A DNA stretch of 64,000 nt from Neptunicella sp048268085 (GCF_048268085.1 NZ_JBLWWF010000019.1:1-64000); one strand, 5' to 3'; counted from the first letter of the stretch, positions 8,918-19,195 are shown. Program-made: numbers and translations. Notes: generated from the sequence alone by a model not told the origin.

Positions 8918-11900
8918 ATGAATTTAGCCAAATTTGCGTTACGTAATTATCAGGTGTCAATGGTAGCGTTGCTATTGTTAGTAGTACTGGGAATCATTTC
9001 TTTGTTCACCATGCCCCGCTCGGAAGATCCCCAATTTGATTTCCCTGCCAGTATGATCACCGCAGTGTATCCAGGTACCAATCCGGTGGATATCGAAAAG
9101 CTCATCGTTGATCCGATTGAAGACGCCTTGAATGAGTTGGAAGATATTAAAATTATGCGTGCCGATATTGAAGATGGCTTAGCCGTTATTCGTATCGAAT
9201 TTTTATATGGTGAAGATCCCGATGACAAATACGATGATGTCGTCTCCGCGATTGCCCGTATTCGTGATCAATTACCCACCGGGATTCAGCGCTTCTCGAT
9301 TGATAAAATTGCACCGGCTGAAACCAATATTCTGCAACTGGCACTAATTGGTAAGCCGATGGATTATCGTCAGGCCAGCTATTTGGCGCAAAAGCTGGAA
9401 AAACGCCTACAAACCTTAAATGGGGTTAAGCGAGTCGAATCGGTAGGCATCCCGGCTCAGCATTTATCAGTCAGAGCCAACTTGCCACGTATGCGAGCGA
9501 TGGGGATTTCGATGAATCAATTAATTGAGACAATCGAAAGTGCCAGCGGCAATATTCCAGCCGGGCACGTCAATGCCGGATTAAGACGCTTTACCGTGCG
9601 GACCAGTGGTGATTTTAAATCAGTAGAACAACTTAAGCGCACCTTGATTAGTCAACATGGTCCTGATCTTATCTATGTTGAAGATGTTGCTGACGTAAAA
9701 GTTGATAATGCCATGAGTAATTATGTGGCGGAATTTAATGGTCAGGATGCGGTGTTTATCAATATTGTGCAGCGCAAAGGTACCAATATCTTTGATGTCG
9801 TAAACAACATCAAAGATCGTCTAAAACAATTCGAGCAAAACTTGCCTGCCGAGTTTCATATCGAGATAGCCCATGACCAATCTGTTAGTGTCGAAAAACG
9901 CATTGACGGCTTCTTTAACAATTTATTGCAAGGACTCCTTATTGTTGGGGTATTGTCGATATTACTGATTGGTAGCCGGGCGGCCATTGTGGTGGTTTTG
10001 GCTATCCCTATGTCGGTATTTATTGGCTTGGGCTGGGTGGATCTAGCCGGCTTCGGATTACAACAGATGTCGATAGTCGGCTTGGTAATTGCGTTGGGCT
10101 TATTGGTCGACAACGCGATTGTGGTCACCGAAAACGTCGGACGTTATATCCGCAATGGAGAATCAGCAATCCAAGCGGCAGAAAAAGGTGCCAGTCAGGT
10201 GTCTTTGGCAGTGGCCAGCGGCACCCTAACCACGATATTAGCGTTTTTCCCGATATTACTATTACCAAGTGGCTCCGGTACTTTTATGCGCTCGATGCCG
10301 GTCACCGTGGTATTTACTCTTTTTGCTTCGTTGATTGTCGCGATCGCGTTTACTCCGATGTTAGCGGGTCGATTGCTCAAAACTAAAAAACCGATCCAAG
10401 ATCCACTAATGCAGCGCAAACTGGAAGCCTTTGCCGATAATCGTTATCGTAAAATGCTGCAAGGTACCCTTTCTCATCCATTTAAGATTGTCGCTATCGC
10501 TATCGTGGTTTTTGTTGGCAGTGTGAGCTTGTTTCCCTATATCGGTGTTAGTTTGTTTCCTAAAGCGGAGAAACCCTCGTTACTCATTAACATCGACCTG
10601 CCCGAAGGAGCCAGCTTTGCCAATACTGAAGCGCTGGCCAAACAGGTGGCTCAGCGCACCAGTAAATATGATTTAGTCAAAAGCATTGCGCTCAATGTCG
10701 GTCGGGGCAATCCACATATTTATTACAATGTCTTTCCTAAACGACAAGTCCCTAACTTTGCCCAACTATATGTACAACTAAAAGACTATGACGCCGCTCA
10801 AGTCGATACGCTGATCGGTGATATGCGCAAGGAATTCAATAAGATTCCGGGGGCTCAAATCGCGATTAAAGAGTTTTTGCAGGGTCCACCTTCCGAAGCC
10901 CCGGTGGAAGTGCAATTGGAAGGAGACAATATTGAAGATCTGCGACGGGTATCGATGGACGTGGAAAAGATGGTTGAGAATACCGATGGCACAGTGAATA
11001 TCGATAATCCCATTAGTAAGAACAAAGTCGATTTAGCGGTTAATATTAATCGCGATAAAGCCGCCTTAGCCGGTGTCAGTCTGGCTAATATTGATCAAAC
11101 CATTCGGGCCAGTTTATCCGGATATTATGCCGGTACTTTTCGGGATAATTTAGGCGAAGATTTTGCTATTGTGATCCGCAAGCAAGGTGAGCACGAGCCG
11201 AGTATTGAAGAATTACAAACAATCTTTATTAGTAATCAACGAGGCGAGTTAATTCCTTTACAACAATTAGCTGACATTCAGTTAGTTACCGATATTCCGC
11301 GCTTTCGACATTTGAATATGCAACGTATGGTACATGTGACCTCAGACGTAATAGCCGGTCATCAAACCGAGGTGGTCACGAATGATATTATCGCTAAATT
11401 GGAGCAGTATGACTTTCCACCCGGGGTAACTTATTCCATTGGTGGCGAACAGGCTAATCGCAAAGATTCATTTTCAGGCATGGCAAAAGCTTTTCTGTTC
11501 GCCATGCTAGGGATTTTTGCCGTATTAGTCATGCAATTCCGTTCTTTTGCGCAACCGGCCATTATTTTTGCCGCCATACCTTTTGCCATCAGCGGTGCGT
11601 TTTTAGGGCTTTATATCACCGGTTATACTTTTTCGTTTACCGCCTTTATCGGGTTGACCTCACTAATCGGCATAGTGGTAAATAACTCAATTATATTGGT
11701 TGATTTCGCTAATCAAATGGTCGATGAGGGTCACTCGGTACAACAAGCCATTATTGAATCCGGTGTAACCCGCCTGCCTCCTATCTTGCTAACCACCCTC
11801 ACAACGATTGGAGGATTGCTGCCATTGACCTTACAAGGTTCCACCATGTGGTCGCCAATGGGTTGGTCGATCATTGCCGGATTAGCGGTTTCGACGCTGC

Positions 11901-11971
11901 TAACGTTGTTTGTTATACCGGTATTATATCAATGGTTTAGCGGCAAAAACTCCGGTCAGGTTGACGCATGA
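8918..11971 (+). CDS. RND-family multidrug efflux permease
   Basis: A 1017-residue inner-membrane proton antiporter of the AcrB superfamily. TM1 lies at about 12-32, followed by a large periplasmic loop. The TM4 motif reads L-G-L-L-V-D-N-A-I-V, keeping one proton-relay Asp where AcrB has two adjacent Asp. The C-terminal TM bundle has G-I-V-V-N-N-S-I-I. The M-P-R-S-E-D-P start and the single-Asp TM4 place it in a broad subgroup distinct from classical AcrB, so the substrate cannot be predicted. The stop overlaps the hydrolase start in ATGA. Confidence 0.95.
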   Translation: MNLAKFALRNYQVSMVALLLLVVLGIISLFTMPRSEDPQFDFPASMITAVYPGTNPVDIEKLIVDPIEDALNELEDIKIMRADIEDGLAVIRIEFLYGEDPDDKYDDVVSAIARIRDQLPTGIQRFSIDKIAPAETNILQLALIGKPMDYRQASYLAQKLEKRLQTLNGVKRVESVGIPAQHLSVRANLPRMRAMGISMNQLIETIESASGNIPAGHVNAGLRRFTVRTSGDFKSVEQLKRTLISQHGPDLIYVEDVADVKVDNAMSNYVAEFNGQDAVFINIVQRKGTNIFDVVNNIKDRLKQFEQNLPAEFHIEIAHDQSVSVEKRIDGFFNNLLQGLLIVGVLSILLIGSRAAIVVVLAIPMSVFIGLGWVDLAGFGLQQMSIVGLVIALGLLVDNAIVVTENVGRYIRNGESAIQAAEKGASQVSLAVASGTLTTILAFFPILLLPSGSGTFMRSMPVTVVFTLFASLIVAIAFTPMLAGRLLKTKKPIQDPLMQRKLEAFADNRYRKMLQGTLSHPFKIVAIAIVVFVGSVSLFPYIGVSLFPKAEKPSLLINIDLPEGASFANTEALAKQVAQRTSKYDLVKSIALNVGRGNPHIYYNVFPKRQVPNFAQLYVQLKDYDAAQVDTLIGDMRKEFNKIPGAQIAIKEFLQGPPSEAPVEVQLEGDNIEDLRRVSMDVEKMVENTDGTVNIDNPISKNKVDLAVNINRDKAALAGVSLANIDQTIRASLSGYYAGTFRDNLGEDFAIVIRKQGEHEPSIEELQTIFISNQRGELIPLQQLADIQLVTDIPRFRHLNMQRMVHVTSDVIAGHQTEVVTNDIIAKLEQYDFPPGVTYSIGGEQANRKDSFSGMAKAFLFAMLGIFAVLVMQFRSFAQPAIIFAAIPFAISGAFLGLYITGYTFSFTAFIGLTSLIGIVVNNSIILVDFANQMVDEGHSVQQAIIESGVTRLPPILLTTLTTIGGLLPLTLQGSTMWSPMGWSIIAGLAVSTLLTLFVIPVLYQWFSGKNSGQVDA

Positions 11972-12810
11972 AAAAAATACGTTTAGGCGACGCCCCTGGT
12001 ATTGTGGCGCATCTATTTCATCCAGACACAGAGGTTAGAGGTGTTATTGTTATAGCCCCTGCAATGGGGGTTTCCCAATCGTTTTATTACCCGTTGGCAG
12101 CATGGTTGAGTCAACAAGGTTACGCCTGTATTACCTTTGATTATCAAGGCATGGGACTATCGCGGCACGGCCACATCAAACACTGTCAAGCCAATATAGT
12201 CCATTGGGCCGAGCACGACGCTTCATTAGCGCTCGCTTATATCAGCCAGCATTTTCCGAGTATTCCACGCTACTGGATTGGCCATAGTTTGGGTGGACAG
12301 ATATTCCCGATGGTTAACAATATTGAGTCGGTGGATAAAGTCATCACTATTACCTCAGGGAACGGTTACTGGCGAGATAACGCAGCGACGTTGCGTAAGA
12401 AAGTGTTATTTATGTGGTATTTTCTGGTGCCGATATTAACACCGTTATTTGGTTACTTCCCAGGCAATAAATTAGGTGTTATCGCTGATTTACCTCGCCA
12501 AGCCATCTGGCAATGGCGCAAATGGTGTCTAAATCCTCACTATGTAGTCGGGATGGAAAGTGACCGAATCGATCATTTTTACCAAAGCATCAACAAACCC
12601 GTGACCGCCTTGTCTTTTAGTGATGATGAAATGCTCTCGCAACGGGGGATTGAGTCTTTACACCGGCTATTTAAGCAATGTGAATGCAAGTTTGTTCAGG
12701 TCACGCCACAGCAAGCTAACCTGCAGCGCATTGGTCATTTTGGTTTTTTCCGTGATGGGCATCAGCAATTATTGTGGGAAAAGTATTTGTTGCCGGAATT
12801 AAGATTGTAA
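11968..12810 (+). CDS. Alpha/beta hydrolase, translationally coupled to the RND pump
   Basis: A 280-residue cytosolic alpha/beta-fold hydrolase without a signal peptide. The nucleophile elbow is G-H-S-L-G-G (about 107-112), and a late D-D-E-M plus I-G-H-F-G-F-F near the C-terminus fit the acid and histidine of the triad. It resembles serine aminopeptidase / lysophospholipase-like hydrolases; the substrate is unknown. The ATG lies inside the pump stop (ATGA), so it is made with the efflux system and may act on the exported compound. That role is inference from coupling alone. Confidence 0.85.
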   Translation: MKKIRLGDAPGIVAHLFHPDTEVRGVIVIAPAMGVSQSFYYPLAAWLSQQGYACITFDYQGMGLSRHGHIKHCQANIVHWAEHDASLALAYISQHFPSIPRYWIGHSLGGQIFPMVNNIESVDKVITITSGNGYWRDNAATLRKKVLFMWYFLVPILTPLFGYFPGNKLGVIADLPRQAIWQWRKWCLNPHYVVGMESDRIDHFYQSINKPVTALSFSDDEMLSQRGIESLHRLFKQCECKFVQVTPQQANLQRIGHFGFFRDGHQQLLWEKYLLPELRL

Positions 12811-12885
12811 CTCTTCCCCGTTAGGATTATTTGACGACTTTAGCTATGATGGCGTTACGTTAACATCCAGATCACTAGGCAAACG

Positions 12886-13149
12886 ATGAAAAAACTCAAA
12901 AATGAAGCAGGATTGCTAAAAAAAGCCATCGAAATTGGTGAGCGCTATGCCAATAACCTGGGTTATAACAAGTTCTCCCCCACCGACTCCGCCAATCAAA
13001 AAGTCGAAGCGCTGTATCGGCTATTAGTGCATCAGAAAATGATCCAGCCTTTAGCCTCTGATCAGGAAAACTTGCTCAATATGAAACATAAACTGGCCTT
13101 ATGGATTGCCAAACAGTTACCTGAAAATCATCCTCTATTAAAAGAATAA
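12886..13149 (+). CDS. DUF5062 family protein
   Basis: An 87-residue, Lys-rich, all-helical cytosolic protein resembling DUF5062 proteins of Vibrio and Shewanella; function unknown. It stands alone 75 bases after the hydrolase and converges on the exonuclease gene, with only 12 bases between the stop codons. Confidence 0.8.
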   Translation: MKKLKNEAGLLKKAIEIGERYANNLGYNKFSPTDSANQKVEALYRLLVHQKMIQPLASDQENLLNMKHKLALWIAKQLPENHPLLKE

Positions 13150-13161
13150 CAACCCATTGGC

Positions 13162-13833
13162 CTAGTCGGAACCAGCAAACACCTTAACCGCACCGGTATG
13201 AAAGAAATCCGCTAAACTCAATTCGCCTTTGGGATCGAGTTGTTGCATTTGTGCATACAATAATTCAACCGTCGCCATGGCATCATCTAAGGCATTATGC
13301 GCTGGTGCGGCTGGTAATTCATGGCGCTGACGGCTTACCTGTAACGTTGCACTATCAGGAGGAACGACTTGATGCTGTCTCTTCATCTCATATCGCGCTA
13401 GTTGCATTGTATCGAGCGTGACAATAGTCGGCCAAGGGATCTGCAATGTTTTACACACGCGTTGCAACACACTCATATCCAGAAAAGCATGATGGAAAAC
13501 CCAAATATGCGACGTTGCATAGGTTAATAGCTGCTCTAATACAGGTACTAACTTTTTACCTTGCTTAATATCTTTTTCGGTTAGCCCATGTATTACCGGA
13601 CTTTGATTGAGTGAGTTTTTAGTCGAAATGACCTCATAGAAGCTGCTATTGAGTTCTATGCTGTAAGCTTGGGCTTGTACCCACCCGATGGATAATATAT
13701 CCGCCTGTTTATAGTCCAGTCCGGTTAATTCACAATCCACAGATAACAATGGTAACTCGTACCAAGGTTTACCCTGCCATTGTTCCGGTAGCTGAGTCGC
13801 TGGAAACAATCTACGCTTGATACGCTGCCACAT
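13162..13833 (-). CDS. DnaQ-like 3'-5' exonuclease
   Basis: A 223-residue DEDD-type exonuclease. Exo I reads V-D-C-E-L-T-G-L-D (about 33-41) with the Asp and Glu metal ligands. Exo II includes H-H-A-F-L-D. Exo III is H-N-A-L-D-D, giving the DEDDh class. It is much shorter than PolC and lacks the C-terminal part of DNA polymerase III epsilon, so it is more likely a stand-alone nuclease than the replicative proofreader. It is third in the TetR / DUF294 / exonuclease operon, 19 bases after the DUF294 gene; the same pairing is common in gammaproteobacteria. Confidence 0.9.
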   Translation of the reverse strand: MWQRIKRRLFPATQLPEQWQGKPWYELPLLSVDCELTGLDYKQADILSIGWVQAQAYSIELNSSFYEVISTKNSLNQSPVIHGLTEKDIKQGKKLVPVLEQLLTYATSHIWVFHHAFLDMSVLQRVCKTLQIPWPTIVTLDTMQLARYEMKRQHQVVPPDSATLQVSRQRHELPAAPAHNALDDAMATVELLYAQMQQLDPKGELSLADFFHTGAVKVFAGSD

Positions 13834-13852
13834 TATTTTTCTGCCTGTTACC

Positions 13853-15688
13853 TTAGCCTAATCCAGCGGTAAATTTCATCTGTATCCCTTGTTGCGCCAC
13901 ACGAATGCCTTGTAATGAGGCCTTCAACTGATGTTTTTCAATTGCAGACAAGTCACTCACCGATACAAAATTATCGGTCACATGATTTTGTAATTGATGG
14001 CGCCAACGGATGCGATTTAGAAATAACCAAATATCCCGCAAGTTATCAGCATCTTTTTTGGTTAGCCCCGAGTCGGCGGGTAAATGTTTTAAACGTTCTA
14101 ATGTCGAAGGCATCGTCAAACCATTGGCTAAGGCATATAAACGCACGATATCGTTGATAATTCCCACCGCCTTGCGTTTCAGATTGATCGCGTCTTTAAC
14201 TTTATGATCCGATTCATAACTAAATTTCTGGAACATTGTTAGTGGCACCACTCCCTGAATCGCATGACGCGCTAAGGCAGAGAGAAAAAATGACTGTTTA
14301 AACAAAGGAACGCGGGCTTTTTGCAATTGATTCAATAAGGTTTTATTACCAGCCACCGCTCTTACATCCAGATAGATATTAAAATTTAAAATCGCTTGAG
14401 CACTAGGGGTTTTAACCCATTGCTTAGCTTCTTCAATCGCCTCATCTACTGATTTACGCAAATCTGGATTAGTCGCCATTACGTTGCCTTTACACAACTT
14501 GATACCGCACTTAGCTAATCCTTCACAAACATATTTAGCCATAGATTCAAAATAGGCCGCTTGCTGTTCATTCGGAGTTTGCGCTAGTAACAAACCATTA
14601 TCCTGATCGGAGCCCATAAACTGATCTTCCCGGGCCTGTGAACCGTATGCTAACCAGCAATAGTCGAATGGCGCTTCCCCCTGTTGCTGAACAAAAAACT
14701 GTAACAACTTGCGGGTCATAATATCGGTAGCTTGCGATAACACTTTGCCAGCAATATCAAAATCCCCAGGACGACGGGCATGCCGAGAAAAGTAATGAGG
14801 CATTTGCCAAGACAGGCGAGTTAATTCATATAAACTCTTGGCTTTACTCAGCTCACCGATTAAAAACAAAATATTACCGCGCTGATAACGTATTACATCA
14901 GTCACCGTAATGATGCCTAGCGGTTTGCGGGATTCACTATCAATAACAGGCAAATGATGCACATTATGTTCGGTCATATAACTCATGGCGTCGAATAATG
15001 TGCGCTGATGAGAAATCAACACAGGCTCAGTGGTCATAATATTTTTAATTGGCTGGCTACTGTCGCGCTGTTCTGCAACCACCCGATTGCGAATATCACG
15101 ATCAGTGACAATCCCTACTAATCGTTCTTTTTCGGTAATCAGTAATGACGACACACCTTTGTCTGACATCAATTTTGCGCTTTGATGAATACTCATTTCC
15201 ACATCAGCAGCGACCGGTTCTGCATTAATTAGCTCGGTAAGAGACTTGTACAACCACATGGAATTGGAATCATCAGCCGCTTGATTCTGCAAACTTTGCG
15301 CTTTGCTATTATTAAAAAAACGGTCAAATTCGGGATAAAATTGCAGACATTGAATAAAGCGCTGTTGGCTGAGGCAATAAACCAAGCCGGGACTATCCAC
15401 TTCCAGCTCGATGGGAATATCGGTATCGTCCAGCAAATTACCGTAACCAAAGTAATCGCCTTCACTTAAATAACGCAACGGACTATCCGAGTCTTTAACC
15501 AAAAACTGGCCGCTATGGATCAAAAACAAAGAATGACCTTGCTGGCTCAGCAACGCATTTTTATTTTCGTTGGTTAGATAAATGACGCGAATATCGCTGA
15601 CAATATCCTGTAAACCCGTTTCATCAATACTGTCAAAGGGTGCAGAGGCCTGCAAAAACCCAATCACTTGCTGAGGTACTGCGGTCAT
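13853..15688 (-). CDS. cNMP-binding / CBS-pair / DUF294 nucleotidyltransferase-like protein
   Basis: A 611-residue cytosolic signalling protein. In order: a cyclic-nucleotide-binding fold (about 20-125), two CBS domains (about 155-275, with G-I-V-T-D-R-D-I and G-I-I-T-V-T-D-V), and a DUF294 nucleotidyltransferase-like domain. The latter has G-S-Q-A-R-E-D and S-D-Q-D-N, supplying the paired acidic residues (about 350-368). A helical DUF294 C-terminal domain follows (about 460-605). The architecture suggests adenylate or cNMP sensing coupled to nucleotidyl transfer. Family members often pair with a DnaQ-like exonuclease, as here; the target is unknown. Confidence 0.92.
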   Translation of the reverse strand: MTAVPQQVIGFLQASAPFDSIDETGLQDIVSDIRVIYLTNENKNALLSQQGHSLFLIHSGQFLVKDSDSPLRYLSEGDYFGYGNLLDDTDIPIELEVDSPGLVYCLSQQRFIQCLQFYPEFDRFFNNSKAQSLQNQAADDSNSMWLYKSLTELINAEPVAADVEMSIHQSAKLMSDKGVSSLLITEKERLVGIVTDRDIRNRVVAEQRDSSQPIKNIMTTEPVLISHQRTLFDAMSYMTEHNVHHLPVIDSESRKPLGIITVTDVIRYQRGNILFLIGELSKAKSLYELTRLSWQMPHYFSRHARRPGDFDIAGKVLSQATDIMTRKLLQFFVQQQGEAPFDYCWLAYGSQAREDQFMGSDQDNGLLLAQTPNEQQAAYFESMAKYVCEGLAKCGIKLCKGNVMATNPDLRKSVDEAIEEAKQWVKTPSAQAILNFNIYLDVRAVAGNKTLLNQLQKARVPLFKQSFFLSALARHAIQGVVPLTMFQKFSYESDHKVKDAINLKRKAVGIINDIVRLYALANGLTMPSTLERLKHLPADSGLTKKDADNLRDIWLFLNRIRWRHQLQNHVTDNFVSVSDLSAIEKHQLKASLQGIRVAQQGIQMKFTAGLG

Positions 15689-15699
15689 AATATTCCTGA

Positions 15700-16317
15700 T
15701 TATTTACTTGCTGTGGCCACTATACCTTTATTTAACACCTGTTCGATGCCTTGAAACTGCAGCATCGCTTGCTGCTCATCCAAATCGATCACACCATCAA
15801 TCAATAACGACGCATAGCCATGCACCATACACCATGCAGCGGTGGCAATATCCGAGCTGTCATGGGGTGCAAAAACCTTGCTATCTAATCCCATGCGAAT
15901 GACATCTTCCAGCACACAAAACCCTTCTGTATGGCCGGCATCCATTTCTTTGGTATTAAAATCTGACGCCTTCATACCAAACATCAACCGATAAGTTTCA
16001 GGATGTTGCATGGCAAATCTAACATAAGTTAAGCCAACCTGTCGCAATGAACTTTCCGGATCATTACCAGCAGCTTCAAATGCTTGTCGCATCGCATTGC
16101 CAAGTCGTTCAAACCCATCACTGGCTAAGGCCGATAATAACGCAACTTTATCTTTAAAATGACGATAAGGTGCTGCTTGAGACACCCCCAACTCTCTGGC
16201 TAAGGCTCGCAAACTCAAATGCTCTGCACCATGCTCACGAATACAATGTAGTGCACCATCCATCAACGCTTGACGTAAATTGCCATGATGGTAATTAGGC
16301 TTAGATTCAGTTGTCAT
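15700..16317 (-). CDS. TetR-family transcriptional regulator
   Basis: A 205-residue regulator. The N-terminal TetR helix-turn-helix reads S-L-R-A-L-A-R-E-L-G-V-S-Q-A-A-P-Y-R-H-F (about 35-54). The ligand domain has the Trp-His-Gly type motif (A-A-W-C-M-V-H-G-Y-A). It is first in the operon, 11 bases before the DUF294 gene. A 156-base intergenic region separates it from the divergent M16 protease pair, so it may control either side. No clear palindromic operator was found. Confidence 0.92.
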   Translation of the reverse strand: MTTESKPNYHHGNLRQALMDGALHCIREHGAEHLSLRALARELGVSQAAPYRHFKDKVALLSALASDGFERLGNAMRQAFEAAGNDPESSLRQVGLTYVRFAMQHPETYRLMFGMKASDFNTKEMDAGHTEGFCVLEDVIRMGLDSKVFAPHDSSDIATAAWCMVHGYASLLIDGVIDLDEQQAMLQFQGIEQVLNKGIVATASK

Positions 16318-16473
16318 TGCCGCAGTTAAAGTAAGTAATCAGTGTCAACATTAAAGCAAAACGGCTTGTGTAAGTAAAAATTTAATTACACTTAAAAATT
16401 AGTGCCTACAAACACCACGGTTTACACTACGTTAGCAGTATCAATACCGTCCAATAAATAAAAGGAATCAATA

Positions 16474-17808
16474 ATGAAAAAATGGTTATTGGGGTTAGTA
16501 TGGCTCACCGCTGCAATACCAGCGTTGGCTGTAACAAAAGCGGAAGATGTAAAGTCATTTACATTAACCAATGGAATGCAGATATTAGTACTGGAGGATG
16601 ACTCTATTCCCAATGCCAATATGTACTCTTTTTGGAAAGTGGGGTCGCGTAATGAAGTCCCGGGCATCACAGGTCTATCTCATTTCTTTGAACATATGAT
16701 GTTTAATGGCGCTAAAAAATACGGTCCGAAAATGTTTGATCGCACCATGGAAGCCGCTGGTGGCAGCAACAATGCCTACACCAGTGAAAATATCACCGCA
16801 TATACCGACTGGTTTCCAGCGGACGCATTGGAATTAATGTTTGAACTCGAAGCCGACCGAATTGAGCATCTCGCTATTGATCCGGATATGGTAAAAAGCG
16901 AACGAGGAGTGGTGGCATCAGAACGCACAACCGGGCTGGAAAACTCCAACTTTCAGGCAATATGGGAAGAAGTAAAAGGCGCCGCTTTTCGTGCCCACCC
17001 TTATAGTTGGCCGGTGATTGGGCATGAATCAGATATAGCCAACTGGACTCTGGAAGACTTGCAGCAATATCACAAAACTTACTATGCCCCGAATAATGCT
17101 GTGGTTGTCATTGCCGGTGCAGTCAAACTTGAACAAGTTAAAAAGCTGGCCAAACAATATTTTGAGCCAATTCCTGCTCAGCCCGCTCCACGACCGGTAC
17201 ATACGGTAGAGCCTGAGCAAAAAGGTGAACGGCAGGTGTACTTGTACAAACCTTCCGTTTCCAGCCCGAATATTATGCTGGCATTTCATATCCCCGCCAG
17301 TCAAAGCGAGGATTATTATCCACTTCAAATGCTTGGCGATATTCTGTCCAATGGCAATAGCTCCAGATTAATGACGTCTTTGGTATTTGAGCAACAATTA
17401 GCCACCGACGTTTTTACCTATATTCCAGAATCTATCGACCCAAATTTATTTTATGTTTATGCGGTAGCAGCCCAAGATGTTACGGCCGATACTTTAAAAA
17501 AGGCCATTATTGAGCAGTTAAATAAGGTTGCCCTGCAGGGAGTCACTCAAGATGAACTACAAAAGGTAAAAAACACCCGCTTGGTAGATTTTTATCGCAC
17601 CATGCAAACCATTAACGGAAAAGCCAACACTATTGGTACCTATCAAGTTTTCTTTAACGACTACCGCAAGCTTTTCGATGCGCCTAAAGCATTTGAGCAA
17701 GTTAGTGTTGAAGATATTCAACGCGTTGCCAGACAGTATTTACGCAAAGCCAATCGAACCGTAGGTATCTTAAACAACAAGGAAGACAGCAATGAAAATG
17801 ATCTTTAA
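16474..17808 (+). CDS. M16-family zinc metallopeptidase, active subunit
   Basis: A 444-residue secreted protease with a signal peptide (about 1-19). The inverted zinc motif H-F-F-E-H (His70, Glu73, His74) is intact. A downstream acidic stretch (V-K-S-E-R-G-V-V-A-S-E-R) supplies the third metal ligand region. The C-terminal M16 half-domain covers about 180-440. The length is that of the two-gene PqqL/YmxG-type processing peptidases. The second subunit gene overlaps its end by 17 bases, so the two probably form a heterodimer in the periplasm. Confidence 0.93.
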   Translation: MKKWLLGLVWLTAAIPALAVTKAEDVKSFTLTNGMQILVLEDDSIPNANMYSFWKVGSRNEVPGITGLSHFFEHMMFNGAKKYGPKMFDRTMEAAGGSNNAYTSENITAYTDWFPADALELMFELEADRIEHLAIDPDMVKSERGVVASERTTGLENSNFQAIWEEVKGAAFRAHPYSWPVIGHESDIANWTLEDLQQYHKTYYAPNNAVVVIAGAVKLEQVKKLAKQYFEPIPAQPAPRPVHTVEPEQKGERQVYLYKPSVSSPNIMLAFHIPASQSEDYYPLQMLGDILSNGNSSRLMTSLVFEQQLATDVFTYIPESIDPNLFYVYAVAAQDVTADTLKKAIIEQLNKVALQGVTQDELQKVKNTRLVDFYRTMQTINGKANTIGTYQVFFNDYRKLFDAPKAFEQVSVEDIQRVARQYLRKANRTVGILNNKEDSNENDL

Positions 17809-19180
17809 ATCCCTTCTTCTTGTCTGCGTGATTTGTTTATCTCATTCTAGTTGGGCGGCCAATTTTCGCTTACCTGAATATCAAAAATTTACCCTTGATA
17901 ATGGCCTCACCCTGTATTTGATGGAGCAACATGAAGTCCCCCTGATTGACGTTCAGGTAACGATTAAGGCTGGCGCCGTCCAAGATGGCCAACAAGCTGG
18001 ATTGGCACAAATTACCGCGGCTAATCTTATGTTGGGCACCAAAACACTGGAAAAAGCGGAGTTTGAAGCCAAGCTCGACTTTATTGGTGCCCAAATGAAT
18101 ACCGATAGCGGCATGGAATCGTCTTTGATGCAGGCTTCTTTTGCTAAAAAAGATACCGATTTGGTTTTATCGCTACTACATGACGCATTACTCACTCCAG
18201 CCTTTTCGGAGCAAGAATTTAATAAACACAAACAGCGTTATTTAGCTGGATTACTGCAACAAAAAGAAAGCCCCAAGGCAGTGATTAAAGATTATTTCAA
18301 TAAGCTGTTATTTAAGGGGCACCCCTATTCAGCTTTACAAGGCGGTGATAACACCAGCATCAATGACATGAACCTGGATGATATAAAAACCTTCCATCAA
18401 CGCTGGTACACCCCCGATAACGCAGCTATCGCAGTCGTGGGTGATTTTGATAGCCAAAAAATGTTAAACCAATTGAAAACATTGTTTGCCAATTGGCAGG
18501 GACAGGCCCCCAAGTTTACGCTTGACGATACCATTTCGGCTCCTAAACAAGCCAATGTCGTATTAGTCAATAAATCCGATGCGATAGAAAGCACCTTTAT
18601 GATTGGTGGATTAGGTATCAAGCGCAGTAATCCTGATTATATTGCCGTATCGGTAATTAATACGATTCTGGGAGGGCGTTTTACTTCTTGGTTAAATGAC
18701 GAATTGCGTGTCAACTCTGGACTGACCTATGGCGCTCGGAGTACTTTTGAAGCCCATAAACAAGGTGGCAGTTTTTACATCAGCACCTTCACTAAAGCCG
18801 ACTCTACTGAACAAGCCATGGACTTAGCGTTAAAAACCTATGCTCGTCTGTGGGAAAAGGGCATTGACCAAGACACATTGGATTCCGCCAAAGCCTATGT
18901 AAAAGGACAGTTTCCACCCCGTTATGAAACGTCGGGGGAATTAGCTAACTTACTTTCTAATATGTATCTCTTCGAATTTGATGAACAGTTCATCAATTCC
19001 TTTAGCCAGCAAGTAAACGCATTAGATATTAATAAGGCCAAGCAAATTATCCAACGTTATTTCCCCAAGGATAATCTGCAAACCGTGGTAATTGGCAAGG
19101 CTGAAGTAATTAAGAATATCGTTAAAAAGTATGGTCAGTTACACGAAGCAGACATTAAGGATAGCAGCATTAATTTCTGA
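17792..19180 (+). CDS. M16-family peptidase-like partner subunit (zinc motif lost)
   Basis: A 462-residue secreted M16 protein with a signal peptide (about 1-22). At the position of the H-x-x-E-H motif it has Q-A-G-L-A-Q-I-T-A, with neither histidine nor the catalytic Glu, so it cannot bind the active-site zinc. It keeps the substrate-closing region with R-x-x-x-G-L-T-Y-G-A. The active partner lies directly upstream with overlapping reading frames. This active/inactive pairing is known for mitochondrial processing peptidase and bacterial heterodimeric M16 enzymes. A second Met two codons in is an alternative start. Confidence 0.92.
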   Translation: MKMIFKSLLLVCVICLSHSSWAANFRLPEYQKFTLDNGLTLYLMEQHEVPLIDVQVTIKAGAVQDGQQAGLAQITAANLMLGTKTLEKAEFEAKLDFIGAQMNTDSGMESSLMQASFAKKDTDLVLSLLHDALLTPAFSEQEFNKHKQRYLAGLLQQKESPKAVIKDYFNKLLFKGHPYSALQGGDNTSINDMNLDDIKTFHQRWYTPDNAAIAVVGDFDSQKMLNQLKTLFANWQGQAPKFTLDDTISAPKQANVVLVNKSDAIESTFMIGGLGIKRSNPDYIAVSVINTILGGRFTSWLNDELRVNSGLTYGARSTFEAHKQGGSFYISTFTKADSTEQAMDLALKTYARLWEKGIDQDTLDSAKAYVKGQFPPRYETSGELANLLSNMYLFEFDEQFINSFSQQVNALDINKAKQIIQRYFPKDNLQTVVIGKAEVIKNIVKKYGQLHEADIKDSSINF

Positions 19181-19195
19181 ACGATCAAACAGGGC

